DNA of 64,000 nucleotides from an uncultured Lachnospiraceae bacterium (GTDB lineage: Bacteria > Bacillota > Clostridia > Lachnospirales > Lachnospiraceae): positions 213,802 to 277,801 of the forward strand of contig CALWLY010000001.1 in the NCBI GenBank assembly GCA_944381635.1, read 5' to 3'. Under the pieces are notes generated by a model. It saw only the letters and a list, made by a program, of their open reading frames with translations, was not told the origin of the DNA and did not search any database. Position numbers and translations under genes: made by a program. This document shows positions 30,735 through 39,046 of the stretch, in pieces (positions within the stretch are counted from its first letter, which is position 1; the number at the start of each line of letters is the position of its first letter).

Positions 30735-31598
30735 TTACAGGGGTTGTCTCAGCCAGGCAATTTCTTCTTTATAAGGAGCTGCAAGCTTATCCGGGTTATC
30801 CGGAAGAGGACGATAGGGAGTTTCCAGAATTTTCGGTATTTGTAAAAAGTCAGGATGATGGACAATTTTGTGCAGAGCTTCATAGCCGATGGTTCCCTCT
30901 CCGATGTTAGCGTGACGGTCTTTGGAAGCGCCTGCAGGATTTTTGCTGTCATTGATGTGAAAGACGGCAATCTGGTCTTTTCCCAACAGAGAATCAAAGC
31001 GGGAAATGACACCGTCAAAATCATGAACGATATCATAACCGGCGTCATTTGTGTGACAGGTATCAAAGCATACCCTTAATTTCTCCGGATATTTTACACC
31101 GTCATAGATAGCGGCCAGCTCTTCGAAGCTGCGGCCGATTTCAGAACCTTTTCCCGCCATAGTTTCAAGTGCTATAAAACAGGAAGTATCTTTTGTAAGC
31201 ACTTCATTTAAACCCTGCACGATCTGCCGGATTCCCGCCTGTGTGCCTGCACCTACATGGGAGCCGGGATGAAGGATTAAAACCCGGCTTCCCATTGCCT
31301 GGCAGCGAGTTATTTCCTGTGAAAGAAAATTGACAGCCAGTTCAAAGGTTTCCGGTTTTACCGTATTGGCCAGATTAATAATGTAGGGAGCATGAATGAC
31401 AAAATCTTCCATGTTGTTTTCACGCATCAAAGCCCAGGCTTCTTCTATTTTCAGTTCGGACAGTTCTTTTCTTTTCGTGTTTTGCGGGGCTCCTGTATAA
31501 ATCATAAATGTATTGGCGCCATAAGAGAGAGCTTCTTTTACAGAACCCAGCATATTTTCTTTTCCGCCCATGCTGACATGGGATCCGATTTTCAGCAT
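30735..31598 (-). CDS. nfo: deoxyribonuclease IV (AP endonuclease)
   Basis: 287 residues. The TIM-barrel zinc motifs are present: G-S-H-V-S at the start, [36 protein letters not shown] and L-E-T-P. It cuts abasic sites in base-excision repair. Length is normal for the family. Confidence 0.95.
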   Translation of the reverse strand: MLKIGSHVSMGGKENMLGSVKEALSYGANTFMIYTGAPQNTKRKELSELKIEEAWALMRENNMEDFVIHAPYIINLANTVKPETFELAVNFLSQEITRCQAMGSRVLILHPGSHVGAGTQAGIRQIVQGLNEVLTKDTSCFIALETMAGKGSEIGRSFEELAAIYDGVKYPEKLRVCFDTCHTNDAGYDIVHDFDGVISRFDSLLGKDQIAVFHINDSKNPAGASKDRHANIGEGTIGYEALHKIVHHPDFLQIPKILETPYRPLPDNPDKLAAPYKEEIAWLRQPL

Positions 31599-31626
31599 AA
31601 ATAATAAATCCTTTCTTCAAACAAAC

Positions 31627-32121
31627 ATCCGTGTACATGGACGGAGGCGTTTTGTCCTCCTGTGCACGGAGATGACCGTAATTTAGCAGTTACAACATAT
31701 TTTCATATTCTCGGTTTACTACCCGGTATTGTAACGGAGAATAGCGGAAATGTCAAAGGAAGAAAAGAGTGAGAAGAGAGAAAAGGCAAAATGACGGTAT
31801 ACATAAATTGGATAAAAAAATATGGAAAATAATGTTTGAATGGCTGAAAAGTGTGAAAAACACGGAGAAAGCGTTGGATTAGACTTTTTTCGGCAAAAGC
31901 TGCCATAATATGCGCAGGGAAGTTGTGGATAACCTTGTGGAAATTGGGGATTACTTTGTTGGACGAGCCCCAAAAACAGCGCATTTTATGTGTATATCGC
32001 GGGTGTGGATAATGTGGATTTATGTGAAAAAAGAGTGAAAAAGGAAAGAAATTATGTAAACAATATATGGTAAACTACAAGGGAGGGCACGGTTGTTTTC
32101 TTTTGTGGAAAATGATAAAAT
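31627..32121. promoter_or_regulatory. intergenic region with hairpin, DnaA-box cluster and amylase promoter
   Basis: No gene between nfo (-) and the amylase (+). Contents: an imperfect hairpin at 31627-31671 (TCCGTGTACATGGACGGAGG with CCTCCTGTGCACGGA); TGTGGATAA, the perfect DnaA box, at 31924-31932 and 32004-32012; near matches TGTGGAAAT (about 31936), TGTGGATTT (about 32014) and TGTGGAAAA (about 32104). TTGTTT (32093-32098), 17 bp and TAAAAT (32116-32121) form a likely promoter for the amylase. Confidence 0.5.
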
Positions 32122-32153
32122 ACAGGTGTAAATTAAGAAGGAGGAACAACAAT

Positions 32154-33464
32154 ATGTGGGCATATGAAAGTGTATTTTACCAGATTTATCCTCTGGGATT
32201 TTGCGGGGCACCTTTTGAAAATGATGGTATTTTGACGCATCGGATCCAAAAGGTGGAGGAATGGATTCCTCACATGAAAAAACTTGGGGTGAATGCCATT
32301 TATTTTTCTCCGATTTTCGAATCTGACACTCATGGATATAATACAAGGGATTACCGGAAACTGGATTGCCGCCTGGGCACAAATGACGATTTTAAGCATG
32401 TGTGCCAGATGCTTCATAGAGAAGGGATCAAGGTGGTATTAGACGGAGTTTTCAATCATGCGGGAAGAGGATTCTGGGCTTTCCAGGATGTTTTAAGAAA
32501 CCGGGAAAATTCTCCGTATCTGAATTGGTTCCACATCAATCTTGGCGGAAATTCCAACTATAACGACGGCCTTTGGTATGAGGGCTGGGAAGGAAATTAT
32601 GACCTGGTAAAGTTAAATCTTCGGAATGAAGAAGTGATTCGTTATCTTTTGGACAGCGTAAAATACTGGGTAGAAGAGTTTGATATTGACGGTCTTCGTC
32701 TGGACGTTGCCTACTGTCTGGATCATGATTTTGTGCGCAGACTGCGCAGTTTTACAGATAGTCTGAAAGAAGATTTTTTCCTGGTAGGGGAGATGCTTCA
32801 CGGGGATTATAAAACACTGGTGCAGGATGGAATGCTTCATTCGGCTACCAACTACGAATGCTATAAAGGACTGTATTCCAGTTTTAACAGCATGAATCTT
32901 TTTGAGATCAATCATTCGCTGATGAGACAGTTCGGACCGGAGAACTGGACGCTTTATAAAGGACTGCACCTGTTGTCTTTCGTGGATAACCATGATGTGA
33001 GCAGAATTGCCAGTCTGCTGCAGAACGAAAAACATCTGCCGCTCATTTACGCCCTGATGTTTGGAATGCCGGGAATTCCCTGTGTGTATTATGGAAGTGA
33101 ATGGGGAGCTAAGGCAGACAAAAGAGAGGGAGATCCGGCGCTTCGTGCCTGCTTTGAAAAACCGGAAGAAACAGAGCTTACAGAGTGGATCGCGAAACTG
33201 GCAGAGGCAAAGAAAAATTCCAAAGCATTAAATTACGGAGGTTTCCGTTCCGTGGTACTGACGAACCGGCAGTGCATTTTTGAGAGAAAAACAGAGGAAG
33301 AAAGAGTTCTGGTGGCAATCAATGCGGATGAACAGCCCTTTGTGGCGCATTTTGATGCCGGATGCGGGCTGGCGGTAGATTTGATCACCGGAAAACAGCA
33401 TGATTTCGGCGGAGGCAGTGAACTGCCCGGATATAGTGCTTTTTTCTGGAAATGTGAGAAATAA
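32154..33464 (+). CDS. GH13 alpha-amylase family enzyme, cytoplasmic (maltodextrin-type)
   Basis: 436 residues without a signal peptide. GH13 regions: D-G-V-F-N-H-A-G, G-L-R-L-D-V-A-Y (nucleophile Asp184), V-G-E-M-L-H-G (acid/base Glu213) and F-V-D-N-H-D (Asp281). Compact size and cytoplasmic location point to degradation of imported malto-oligosaccharides, as in neopullulanase/maltogenic types; exact specificity is not readable. AGGAGG precedes the ATG at 32154; the frame extends upstream to 32067 without a good start. Confidence 0.9.
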   Translation: MWAYESVFYQIYPLGFCGAPFENDGILTHRIQKVEEWIPHMKKLGVNAIYFSPIFESDTHGYNTRDYRKLDCRLGTNDDFKHVCQMLHREGIKVVLDGVFNHAGRGFWAFQDVLRNRENSPYLNWFHINLGGNSNYNDGLWYEGWEGNYDLVKLNLRNEEVIRYLLDSVKYWVEEFDIDGLRLDVAYCLDHDFVRRLRSFTDSLKEDFFLVGEMLHGDYKTLVQDGMLHSATNYECYKGLYSSFNSMNLFEINHSLMRQFGPENWTLYKGLHLLSFVDNHDVSRIASLLQNEKHLPLIYALMFGMPGIPCVYYGSEWGAKADKREGDPALRACFEKPEETELTEWIAKLAEAKKNSKALNYGGFRSVVLTNRQCIFERKTEEERVLVAINADEQPFVAHFDAGCGLAVDLITGKQHDFGGGSELPGYSAFFWKCEK

Positions 33465-33500
33465 TGCGATGTTTTTTTAAATAATCTATATAATAAGAAG

Positions 33501-33532
33501 AAGGGGTGCAAAATGTTCTGCACCCCTTTAGC
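33501..33532. terminator. bidirectional terminator
   Basis: 10-bp stem AAGGGGTGCA/TGCACCCCTT, A and T runs on either side, between the convergent amylase and cutC genes. Confidence 0.85.
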
Positions 33533-33550
33533 ATTGATAAAGTTTATTTT

Positions 33551-34306
33551 TCAGCATTCGCACTCGTCTAACAGCGTGCGGACAGCCCGAACGGCCTGGG
33601 AATCGGTGCGCCAGATGTGGTATTCACTCATGCCGGGAATTCCCATGGAGACAGCGGGATTGCGGTATTTCATGCCGCTTTCCAGTACTTTTTTTCCGGA
33701 CATATGAAAGTGAGTGAGCGAAGTTTCTTTCAGCAGGGTGCGCACAGCGTCTGCGTTGATGCCGGCTCCGGCCAGAATAGAAATAGAATTTCCTGCGGCT
33801 TCTGCCAGTTCTTTCATGCGAGAGATACCTTCCAGACAGGAGGGAGCTCCTCCGGAGGTGAGAATCGTATTGACTCCCAGTGTTTTTGCCAGTTCCAGAG
33901 TTTTTAACTGGTCTTTGCACATATCAAAGGCACGGTGCAGGGTGACAGACATACCATCCGCACATTCCATCAGCTGTTTCATTTTTTCCAGATCCAATTC
34001 CCCGTCAGGTGTCAGGCAGCCGATAACGATGCCTTCCGCTCCTGCCTGGCGAAATTTCACAACTTCTTTTTTTAGAATCTCGAATTCCTCATCGGTATAA
34101 AGAAAATCGCCGAACCGGGGGCGAATCAGTGCGTGAATACGAATGTGGGAATGCTTTCGAATCTGTTCGTAGAGAGAGAGGGAAGGCGTGGTGCCTCCGA
34201 TTACCAGATTAGCGCAAAGTTCCAGACGATCGGCACCGCCTTTTTCTGCTTCCAGTGCGGACTCCACGGAATCCACGCAGCATTCCAGAAGATATTTTTC
34301 AGACAT
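33551..34306 (-). CDS. cutC: CutC-family protein (copper homeostasis, TIM barrel)
   Basis: 251 residues with L-E-C-C-V-D-S, G-A-D-R-L-E-L-C-A-N-L, I-R-P-R-F-G-D-F, V-T-L-H-R-A-F-D and L-T-S-G-G-A. The name comes from E. coli copper tolerance; a direct metal role is disputed and enzymatic function is unknown. AGGAGG precedes the ATG. Confidence 0.92.
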   Translation of the reverse strand: MSEKYLLECCVDSVESALEAEKGGADRLELCANLVIGGTTPSLSLYEQIRKHSHIRIHALIRPRFGDFLYTDEEFEILKKEVVKFRQAGAEGIVIGCLTPDGELDLEKMKQLMECADGMSVTLHRAFDMCKDQLKTLELAKTLGVNTILTSGGAPSCLEGISRMKELAEAAGNSISILAGAGINADAVRTLLKETSLTHFHMSGKKVLESGMKYRNPAVSMGIPGMSEYHIWRTDSQAVRAVRTLLDECEC

Positions 34307-34465
34307 AGGAGACCTCCTTGCAATGGTTCAAAATTCTGTATTCAGTATACCATACACAGACAGGCAGTGTCGATGGACAGGAGAAAGGTTTTTTGGTAAA
34401 CTGTCTTGAGAAACTGCTTTAAAGAAATGGAAATGAAAAATAAAGATAGCAAAGAGGAGAAGATT

Positions 34466-35128
34466 ATGACAGAACAGCAAATCAAAGAACTGATGTGTGA
34501 AATCGGCCGTCGTGTCTATGACCGCGGAATGGTGGCTGCCAATGACGGAAACTTCAGTGTAAAGCTCAATGAACATGAATATCTTTGCACGCCCACAGGC
34601 GTCAGCAAAGGCTTTATGACGCCGGAATATATTTGCAAAGTGAATGAAAATTGTGAAGTACTGGAGGCTAACCCGGGGTTCAAACCTTCCTGCGAAGTAA
34701 AGATGCATCTGGAAGTGTATAAAAACAGACCTGACATTGGAGCGGTGGTCCATGCTCATCCCCCGTATGCAACAACTTTTGCCATTGCCAGAATGCCTTT
34801 GGATAAACCTGTTGTGGCGGAAGCGGTTATTACTTTAGGACCGGTGCCTGTAGCTGATTACGCCACACCATCTACAAAGGAAGTTCCGGAAGCTGTGGCA
34901 AAATATGTGAAAGATTACGATGCGATGCTGCTTGCCAACCATGGTGCTCTTGCTTATGGCGACTCTCTGATGAATGCCTACTATAAAATGGAAAGTCTGG
35001 AATACTATGCAAGACTTCTTTACCAGTCCATGCAGTTAGGACGTGCTGTGGAGCTGACCGATTCGGAAGTGGATCGCCTCTATGACGCGTTTTCCTTGAA
35101 ACATGTAAGAAAGATAGAAGAAAAATAG
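34466..35128 (+). CDS. class II aldolase/adducin family protein (L-fuculose-phosphate aldolase-like)
   Basis: 220 residues. Zinc ligands appear in V-V-H-A-H-P-P-Y and L-A-N-H-G-A; the substrate-side G-N-F-S-V-K and the conserved E of P-S-C-E-V-K-M-H are present. Family members cleave or epimerise phosphorylated sugars (fuculose-1-P, ribulose-5-P). No fucose or arabinose genes are adjacent, so specificity is open. AGGAG precedes the ATG at 34466; the frame opens earlier at 34406. Confidence 0.87.
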   Translation: MTEQQIKELMCEIGRRVYDRGMVAANDGNFSVKLNEHEYLCTPTGVSKGFMTPEYICKVNENCEVLEANPGFKPSCEVKMHLEVYKNRPDIGAVVHAHPPYATTFAIARMPLDKPVVAEAVITLGPVPVADYATPSTKEVPEAVAKYVKDYDAMLLANHGALAYGDSLMNAYYKMESLEYYARLLYQSMQLGRAVELTDSEVDRLYDAFSLKHVRKIEEK

Positions 35129-35310
35129 AGGAAAGATGTTCGAAAATTAGAATTGTCATATGCATTTAGAATTGTAAACTTTATGCCTGCGGATTTTTAA
35201 GTTTGGGTAAAGAAAAAGGGCGAAAAACCAGTACTTTTGCCACTTTATGTACAAATTGTGAACAAAAGCTTAGGAAATTCATAATTTGTTAAAAAAAATT
35301 CTAAAAGCTA

Positions 35311-35339
35311 TTTACAAATGAAAAGAAAAGTGGTATTCT
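35311..35339 (+). promoter_or_regulatory. promoter of the Thr/Glu-repeat lipoprotein
   Basis: TTTACA (35311-35316), 17-bp spacer, TATTCT (35334-35339); followed by a short leader and AGGAGGAG before the ATG. Confidence 0.75.
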
Positions 35340-35395
35340 CCTCTTCGTAACAAGAAGTCAGTTAAACTGATTTTTGTATCAGGAGGAGAATAATT

Positions 35396-35725
35396 ATGAA
35401 GAAAAATTTAGTAGCAGTATTAACAGCAGTAGTTATGACAGCAGCAATGGTAGCATGTGGTTCTACAGAAGAAACAACAGCTGAAACAGCAGTTGAAACA
35501 ACAGTAGAATCTACAGTAGAAGCTTCTTCCGAAGCAGTTGAATCTACAGTAGAAGAAACAACAGAAGCTGCAACAGAGACAGCTGCAGAAGAAACAACAG
35601 AAGCTGCAACAGAAACAGCTACAGAAGAAACAACAGAAGCTGCTACAGAAGAAACAACAGAAGCAGCTACAGAGGAAACAACAGAAGCTGCAACAGAAAC
35701 AGCAACAGAAACAGTTGCTGAATAA
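35396..35725 (+). CDS. low-complexity Thr/Glu/Ala-repeat lipoprotein
   Basis: 109 residues. The signal peptide ends V-M-T-A-A-M-V-A-C-G, with the lipidated Cys at residue 21. Everything after it is built from Thr, Glu, Ala, Val and Ser, chiefly repeats of E-E-T-T-E-A-A-T and E-T-A-T. No globular domain is present. It may act as a charged, possibly glycosylated surface brush or spacer. The strong promoter, ribosome site and terminator suggest high expression. Repeat-driven length change is likely. Confidence 0.75.
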   Translation: MKKNLVAVLTAVVMTAAMVACGSTEETTAETAVETTVESTVEASSEAVESTVEETTEAATETAAEETTEAATETATEETTEAATEETTEAATEETTEAATETATETVAE

Positions 35726-35742
35726 TTTAACGCAGAACGCAG

Positions 35743-35776
35743 AAAAGACCTTTGGTTTTCCCAAAGGTCTTTTTTT
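35743..35776 (+). terminator. terminator of the repeat lipoprotein
   Basis: 13-bp stem AAAAGACCTTTGG/CCAAAGGTCTTTT and a T tract. Confidence 0.92.
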
Positions 35777-35813
35777 GTGCGTCAACCTATAAAGAAGCTC
35801 ATATCCTAAAAGG

Positions 35814-36356
35814 TTAAATCTGTCCTTTTCTCTTTTTCCATTTCGTCTCTACGAGTTTCACAATCCAGTGCCCCAGATAGGCGGCAAATATGCCAAGAAG
35901 AATTCCCCCCAGTATGTCAGTGGGGTAATGCACGTAAAGGTACATGCGGGAAAAGGCAATCAGGATGGCAAGTATCAGAGCGGGAATCCCCAGCTTTTTG
36001 TTGTCCATGAAGATGCAGCAGGCACAGGCAAAGGAAGCAAAAGTATGCCCGGAAGGAAAGGAAAAATCCGTAGGTGCTGCAATGAGAAGCGTGACAGCCG
36101 TGTTTACGTCAAAAGGACGAACGCGGGCAATTACAGGCTTTAAAAATACATTTCCAAAAAGCAGCATAAAGATCAGAGCAGCTGCGCAGCAAAAGCCTGT
36201 GCGTCTTGTGCGTTTTATCAAAAGAAGAATGAGCGTGATTACAATCCATATGAGACCGCCGTTAGCCAGAGAAGAAATGAAGGGCATAACAGCGTCAAAA
36301 AATGGATTTTTAAGATAGGTCTGAATAGCATCCAGAAATTGAAATTCCCAGGTCAT
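35814..36356 (-). CDS. PAP2-family membrane phosphatase
   Basis: 180 residues, about five membrane segments. Three phosphatase signatures: K-P-V-I-A-R-V-R-P, P-S-G-H-T and S-R-M-Y-L-Y-V-H-Y-P-T-D. Likely substrates are undecaprenyl pyrophosphate or lipid phosphates at the outer face of the membrane. Its ATG overlaps the stop of the upstream MATE gene by 4 bp, so the two are translated together. Confidence 0.9.
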   Translation of the reverse strand: MTWEFQFLDAIQTYLKNPFFDAVMPFISSLANGGLIWIVITLILLLIKRTRRTGFCCAAALIFMLLFGNVFLKPVIARVRPFDVNTAVTLLIAAPTDFSFPSGHTFASFACACCIFMDNKKLGIPALILAILIAFSRMYLYVHYPTDILGGILLGIFAAYLGHWIVKLVETKWKKRKGQI

Positions 36357-37720
36357 AAAGGTTGTTTCATCCTTTCCATTACTTTTTTGCGGATTACCAG
36401 GAAGCAGATCAGGTGAGCCGCAATTGTGATCGCCCAGCTGACCGGATAAGACAGGTAAAGTATATCAAGGCTGCGGAACCACTGGAAAACGGTAAAGATC
36501 CAGAGGATACGAAGACCGCAGGCACCGGCCAGGGACACAAGCATGGGCACGATGGAATATCCCATACCGCGCATGCTTCCAACAAGAACGTCCATCATAC
36601 CGCACAGGCAGTAGGGGACACAGATATACGCCATTCGGATCAGGCCATAGGAAATAACCTGAGGGTCCGAAGTATAAATTCCAAGCAGCTGTCTTCCGAA
36701 GAAGTAAGCGCCGTTTCCGAGAACCAATCCCACCACGATGACAAAACCTTCGCACAAAAGGAGAATTTTTGTGACACGATCCATTTTCCCGGCACCGTAA
36801 TTCTGGCTGGTAAAGCTCAGAGAAGTCTGGTAAACCGCGTTCATGGAATTGTAAACAAAGCCCTCAATATTGGAAGAAGCAGTGCTTCCCGCCATGGCGA
36901 TGGAGCCGAAGGAGTTGATGGAGGATTGAATCAGTACATTGGAAATGGAAAATATAGCACCCTGCATTCCTGCCGGAAGTCCAATGTAAATCATTCGTTT
37001 TAATTTATGAGGATGTATTTTGAGTTTTTTTAAGTGAAGTCTTAAAAAGCCTTCGTGTTTCATAAGAGCCCGTATAATCAACCCGGCAGAAATAATCTGG
37101 GACAATACGGTAGGAAGGGCTACACCTGCAACTCCCATGTGGAGGACAATGACAAAAAACAGGTTCAGAACAACATTGACAATACCTGCAAGAAGGAGAT
37201 AGTACAGCGGGCGTTTCGTATCTCCCACGGCACGAAGTATGGCAGCGCCGAAATTGTAAAGCATAATAACCGGCATGCCTACAAAATAAATTCTCATATA
37301 AAGAGTGGCCTGCGACAGAACATCATCGGGAGTTCCCATCAGGGAAAGCATGGGCGCCGACAGAAACAGACCAATAAAAATAAGTGCAGTGCCACAGATA
37401 AAGCTTAATAAAATAGAAGTATGCACAGTTTCGCTGACATCATCCTCTTTTTTTGCACCGTAGTAGTTGGCAACAAGAACATTGCTGCCTATGGACAGAC
37501 CGATAAACACATTGATGAGAAGATTGATGAGAGAACTGGTGGAACCAACAGCGGCAAGAGCCTGCGGCCCTACAAAGCGCCCTACCACGATAATGTCAGC
37601 CGCATTAAAGAGAAGCTGAAGAATACCGGAGAGCATAAGCGGGATGGCGAAAACCAGAATCTTTCCCAATAGCGGTCCGTTGCACATGTCAATCTCATAA
37701 GATTTTTCTTTTGTTTTCAT
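36353..37720 (-). CDS. MATE-family efflux transporter
   Basis: 455 residues, twelve hydrophobic segments, with F-A-I-P-L-M-L-S-G-I-L-Q-L-L-F-N-A-A-D near the start and a repeat of that pattern in the second half. A paralogue of the MATE at 19194 but clearly diverged. The ATG at 37720 has AGGAG nine bases upstream; the upstream in-frame ATG at 37774 lacks one. Substrate unknown. Operon with the PAP2 gene. Confidence 0.9.
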   Translation of the reverse strand: MKTKEKSYEIDMCNGPLLGKILVFAIPLMLSGILQLLFNAADIIVVGRFVGPQALAAVGSTSSLINLLINVFIGLSIGSNVLVANYYGAKKEDDVSETVHTSILLSFICGTALIFIGLFLSAPMLSLMGTPDDVLSQATLYMRIYFVGMPVIMLYNFGAAILRAVGDTKRPLYYLLLAGIVNVVLNLFFVIVLHMGVAGVALPTVLSQIISAGLIIRALMKHEGFLRLHLKKLKIHPHKLKRMIYIGLPAGMQGAIFSISNVLIQSSINSFGSIAMAGSTASSNIEGFVYNSMNAVYQTSLSFTSQNYGAGKMDRVTKILLLCEGFVIVVGLVLGNGAYFFGRQLLGIYTSDPQVISYGLIRMAYICVPYCLCGMMDVLVGSMRGMGYSIVPMLVSLAGACGLRILWIFTVFQWFRSLDILYLSYPVSWAITIAAHLICFLVIRKKVMERMKQPL

Positions 37721-38050
37721 GGAAAAAAACTCCTTTTTTGTTTTTGTCTGCGTTTCTGTGCGAGAACGATGCATTTACGGCATTTTTGCTTTTCCCAAGG
37801 AAGTGTTTTGCTGCATGGTTCTGGTTATGGCTTTCGGAACACAGACAGGATATAGCATTGCTGCCAAATTAGTCATATAGAGAGTTTACAACCGAATGAA
37901 GAAGAGAACAAGGGTGATATGAAAAGTTTTGGGACAAATGAAACCCATCTGTTTTGTGTCAAAGCTTTTCAATCAACTTCACAAACTTTTTAGAAATAAA
38001 ATTAGCACTCACCTCTTGGCTCGTTTGGGGTGGTTTTGTCCTGTGGTGTC

Positions 38051-38160
38051 AGAGCCCGTAAAGCCTTATTTTACAAGGCTTTTGCGGGTTCTTACTTTTT
38101 GTCTGGGAGTGTCAAAAATCGTCATTTTTTGCGAAAATGGTGTAGTAAATGGTGTAGTAA
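38051..38160. other. hairpin and tandem 12-bp repeat at the edge of the defence island
   Basis: A long hairpin (AGAGCCCGTAAAGCCTT with AAGGCTTTTGCGGGTTCT, 38051-38092) and two perfect tandem copies of ATGGTGTAGTAA (38137-38148 and 38149-38160). No intact gene covers 37775-38457. The stretch may mark an attachment or scar region at the left boundary of the island. Confidence 0.4.
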
Positions 38161-38413
38161 AATCGCCGTGAGAGATGTTGGAAGGGATGGAAATAAGAGA
38201 TAGCAGAAAGTAGGAGAATTATTGAGGAATCTATTGTTTACAAGAAAGGTCGATGTCTTTTTCGGACTGGCTATTCATTCTGTAGATAAGAGCAGAAATT
38301 ATAAAATAGAAGACTCAACATAGCAGTACATTACAATCTTTCAAAGTAGAATATTCCTTTAAGTTTCGATATTCATTATGGTGGTTTTTCGTGAGCCTAT
38401 TTTTTTCTTTAAA

Positions 38414-38446
38414 ACAGGTAGCAGAGAAAAGCTCTGCCACCTGCTG
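38414..38446 (-). terminator. probable terminator of the small membrane protein gene
   Basis: 12-bp stem CAGGTAGCAGAG/CTCTGCCACCTG with one G-T mismatch, followed on the minus strand by TTTTAAAG. Confidence 0.5.
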
Positions 38447-38457
38447 CTCATCTTTTA

Positions 38458-38640
38458 TTATTGTTCTTTATTGGCTCTGCACTTGTTGATCTTATGACGG
38501 ATACAGTAGACTAAATAATGAACAAGGTAGAGAATGATTTTTCTTATGATGATGACAATGAAATCATACATAACTTTAAGAAAAGCATAGGCGATTATAT
38601 TGCCAATAAAGAGGTTCAAAATTTCTAAATATTTATCCAT
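38458..38640 (-). CDS. small hydrophobic membrane protein (60 aa)
   Basis: 60 residues: a hydrophobic run from about residue 8 to 47 (two membrane spans, broken by K and D) and a short basic tail R-H-K-I-N-K-C-R-A-N-K. AGGAG lies seven bases before the ATG and a hairpin follows the stop. It reads opposite to the defence genes. Small proteins of this look include holin-like or toxin-like peptides, but no family is recognised. An inverted repeat GCTAACG/CGTTAGC (about 38669-38692) lies just upstream and may be an operator. Confidence 0.5.
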   Translation of the reverse strand: MDKYLEILNLFIGNIIAYAFLKVMYDFIVIIIRKIILYLVHYLVYCIRHKINKCRANKEQ

Positions 38641-38875
38641 AGACTATCTCCTTTTGTTGGAAAATGTTGCTAACGATAGTAGGATTAGCGTTAGCTTGTT
38701 AAGGGGTGCTTAAGCGAGCCACCAGCCTTTCCAGTTGCCAGAAGCGTGATATTCAAAGTGTGTTCACTTCAGCACTGGAAAGCGTCTGCGCAAACTGCTG
38801 AAGTGTGTGACTAAGAAATGAGTAAAACTTTACTGTTGTTTCGCTAAATGAAAATTTACGATGACAAATGTAAAA
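38641..38875. other. intergenic region with inverted repeats
   Basis: Besides the GCTAACG/CGTTAGC repeat near 38669, a perfect 10-bp inverted repeat CACTTCAGCA/TGCTGAAGTG encloses about 20 bases at about 38767-38807. No gene seen. Confidence 0.4.
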
Positions 38876-38904
38876 TTGACTATCGGATATTTTCTTGATA
38901 TACT
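38876..38904 (+). promoter_or_regulatory. likely main promoter of the ABC-3C/BREX unit
   Basis: TTGACT (38876-38881), a 17-bp spacer and TATACT (38899-38904), giving an untranslated leader of about 135 bases before the first gene. No other comparable promoter is seen before brxA. Confidence 0.7.
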
Positions 38905-38991
38905 TTTTATAGTGTGTATCTATATCCAGATGTGCGGTTCATTTCTTATGGCTTGAGTATATAGGTAATTGTGATTTTTACCGAACGACAC

Positions 38992-39017
38992 TGTACACTC
39001 TTATACATGGTTGTACA
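38992..39017. promoter_or_regulatory. three helically phased TGTACA-type boxes
   Basis: TGTACA at 38992-38997, TATACA at 39002-39007 and TGTACA at 39012-39017, each exactly 10 bp apart, downstream of the promoter and just before the ribosome site of the first gene. A plausible operator for the XRE protein encoded at 42134 (inference). Confidence 0.45.
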
Positions 39018-39046
39018 CGCTTAATTCAAAATGGAGGTGTTTGGGA

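Noticed and set aside
31924..32112. A second replication origin
   Set aside because: DnaA boxes are present, but no AT-rich unwinding block, dnaA, dnaN or rpmH is nearby, so only a DnaA-binding cluster is reported.
35473..35720. CRISPR-like or satellite non-coding repeat
   Set aside because: The repeats keep one open frame after a lipoprotein signal and code for regular Thr/Glu units, so they are protein repeats.
38137..38160. Start of a CRISPR array
   Set aside because: Only two abutting 12-mers with no spacers; no cas genes in the window.
37929..38171. 80-codon open frame as a small protein or integrase remnant
   Set aside because: It spans a long hairpin and the tandem 12-mers, has no ribosome site, and no integrase motif (R...H-x-x-R...Y) can be seen.
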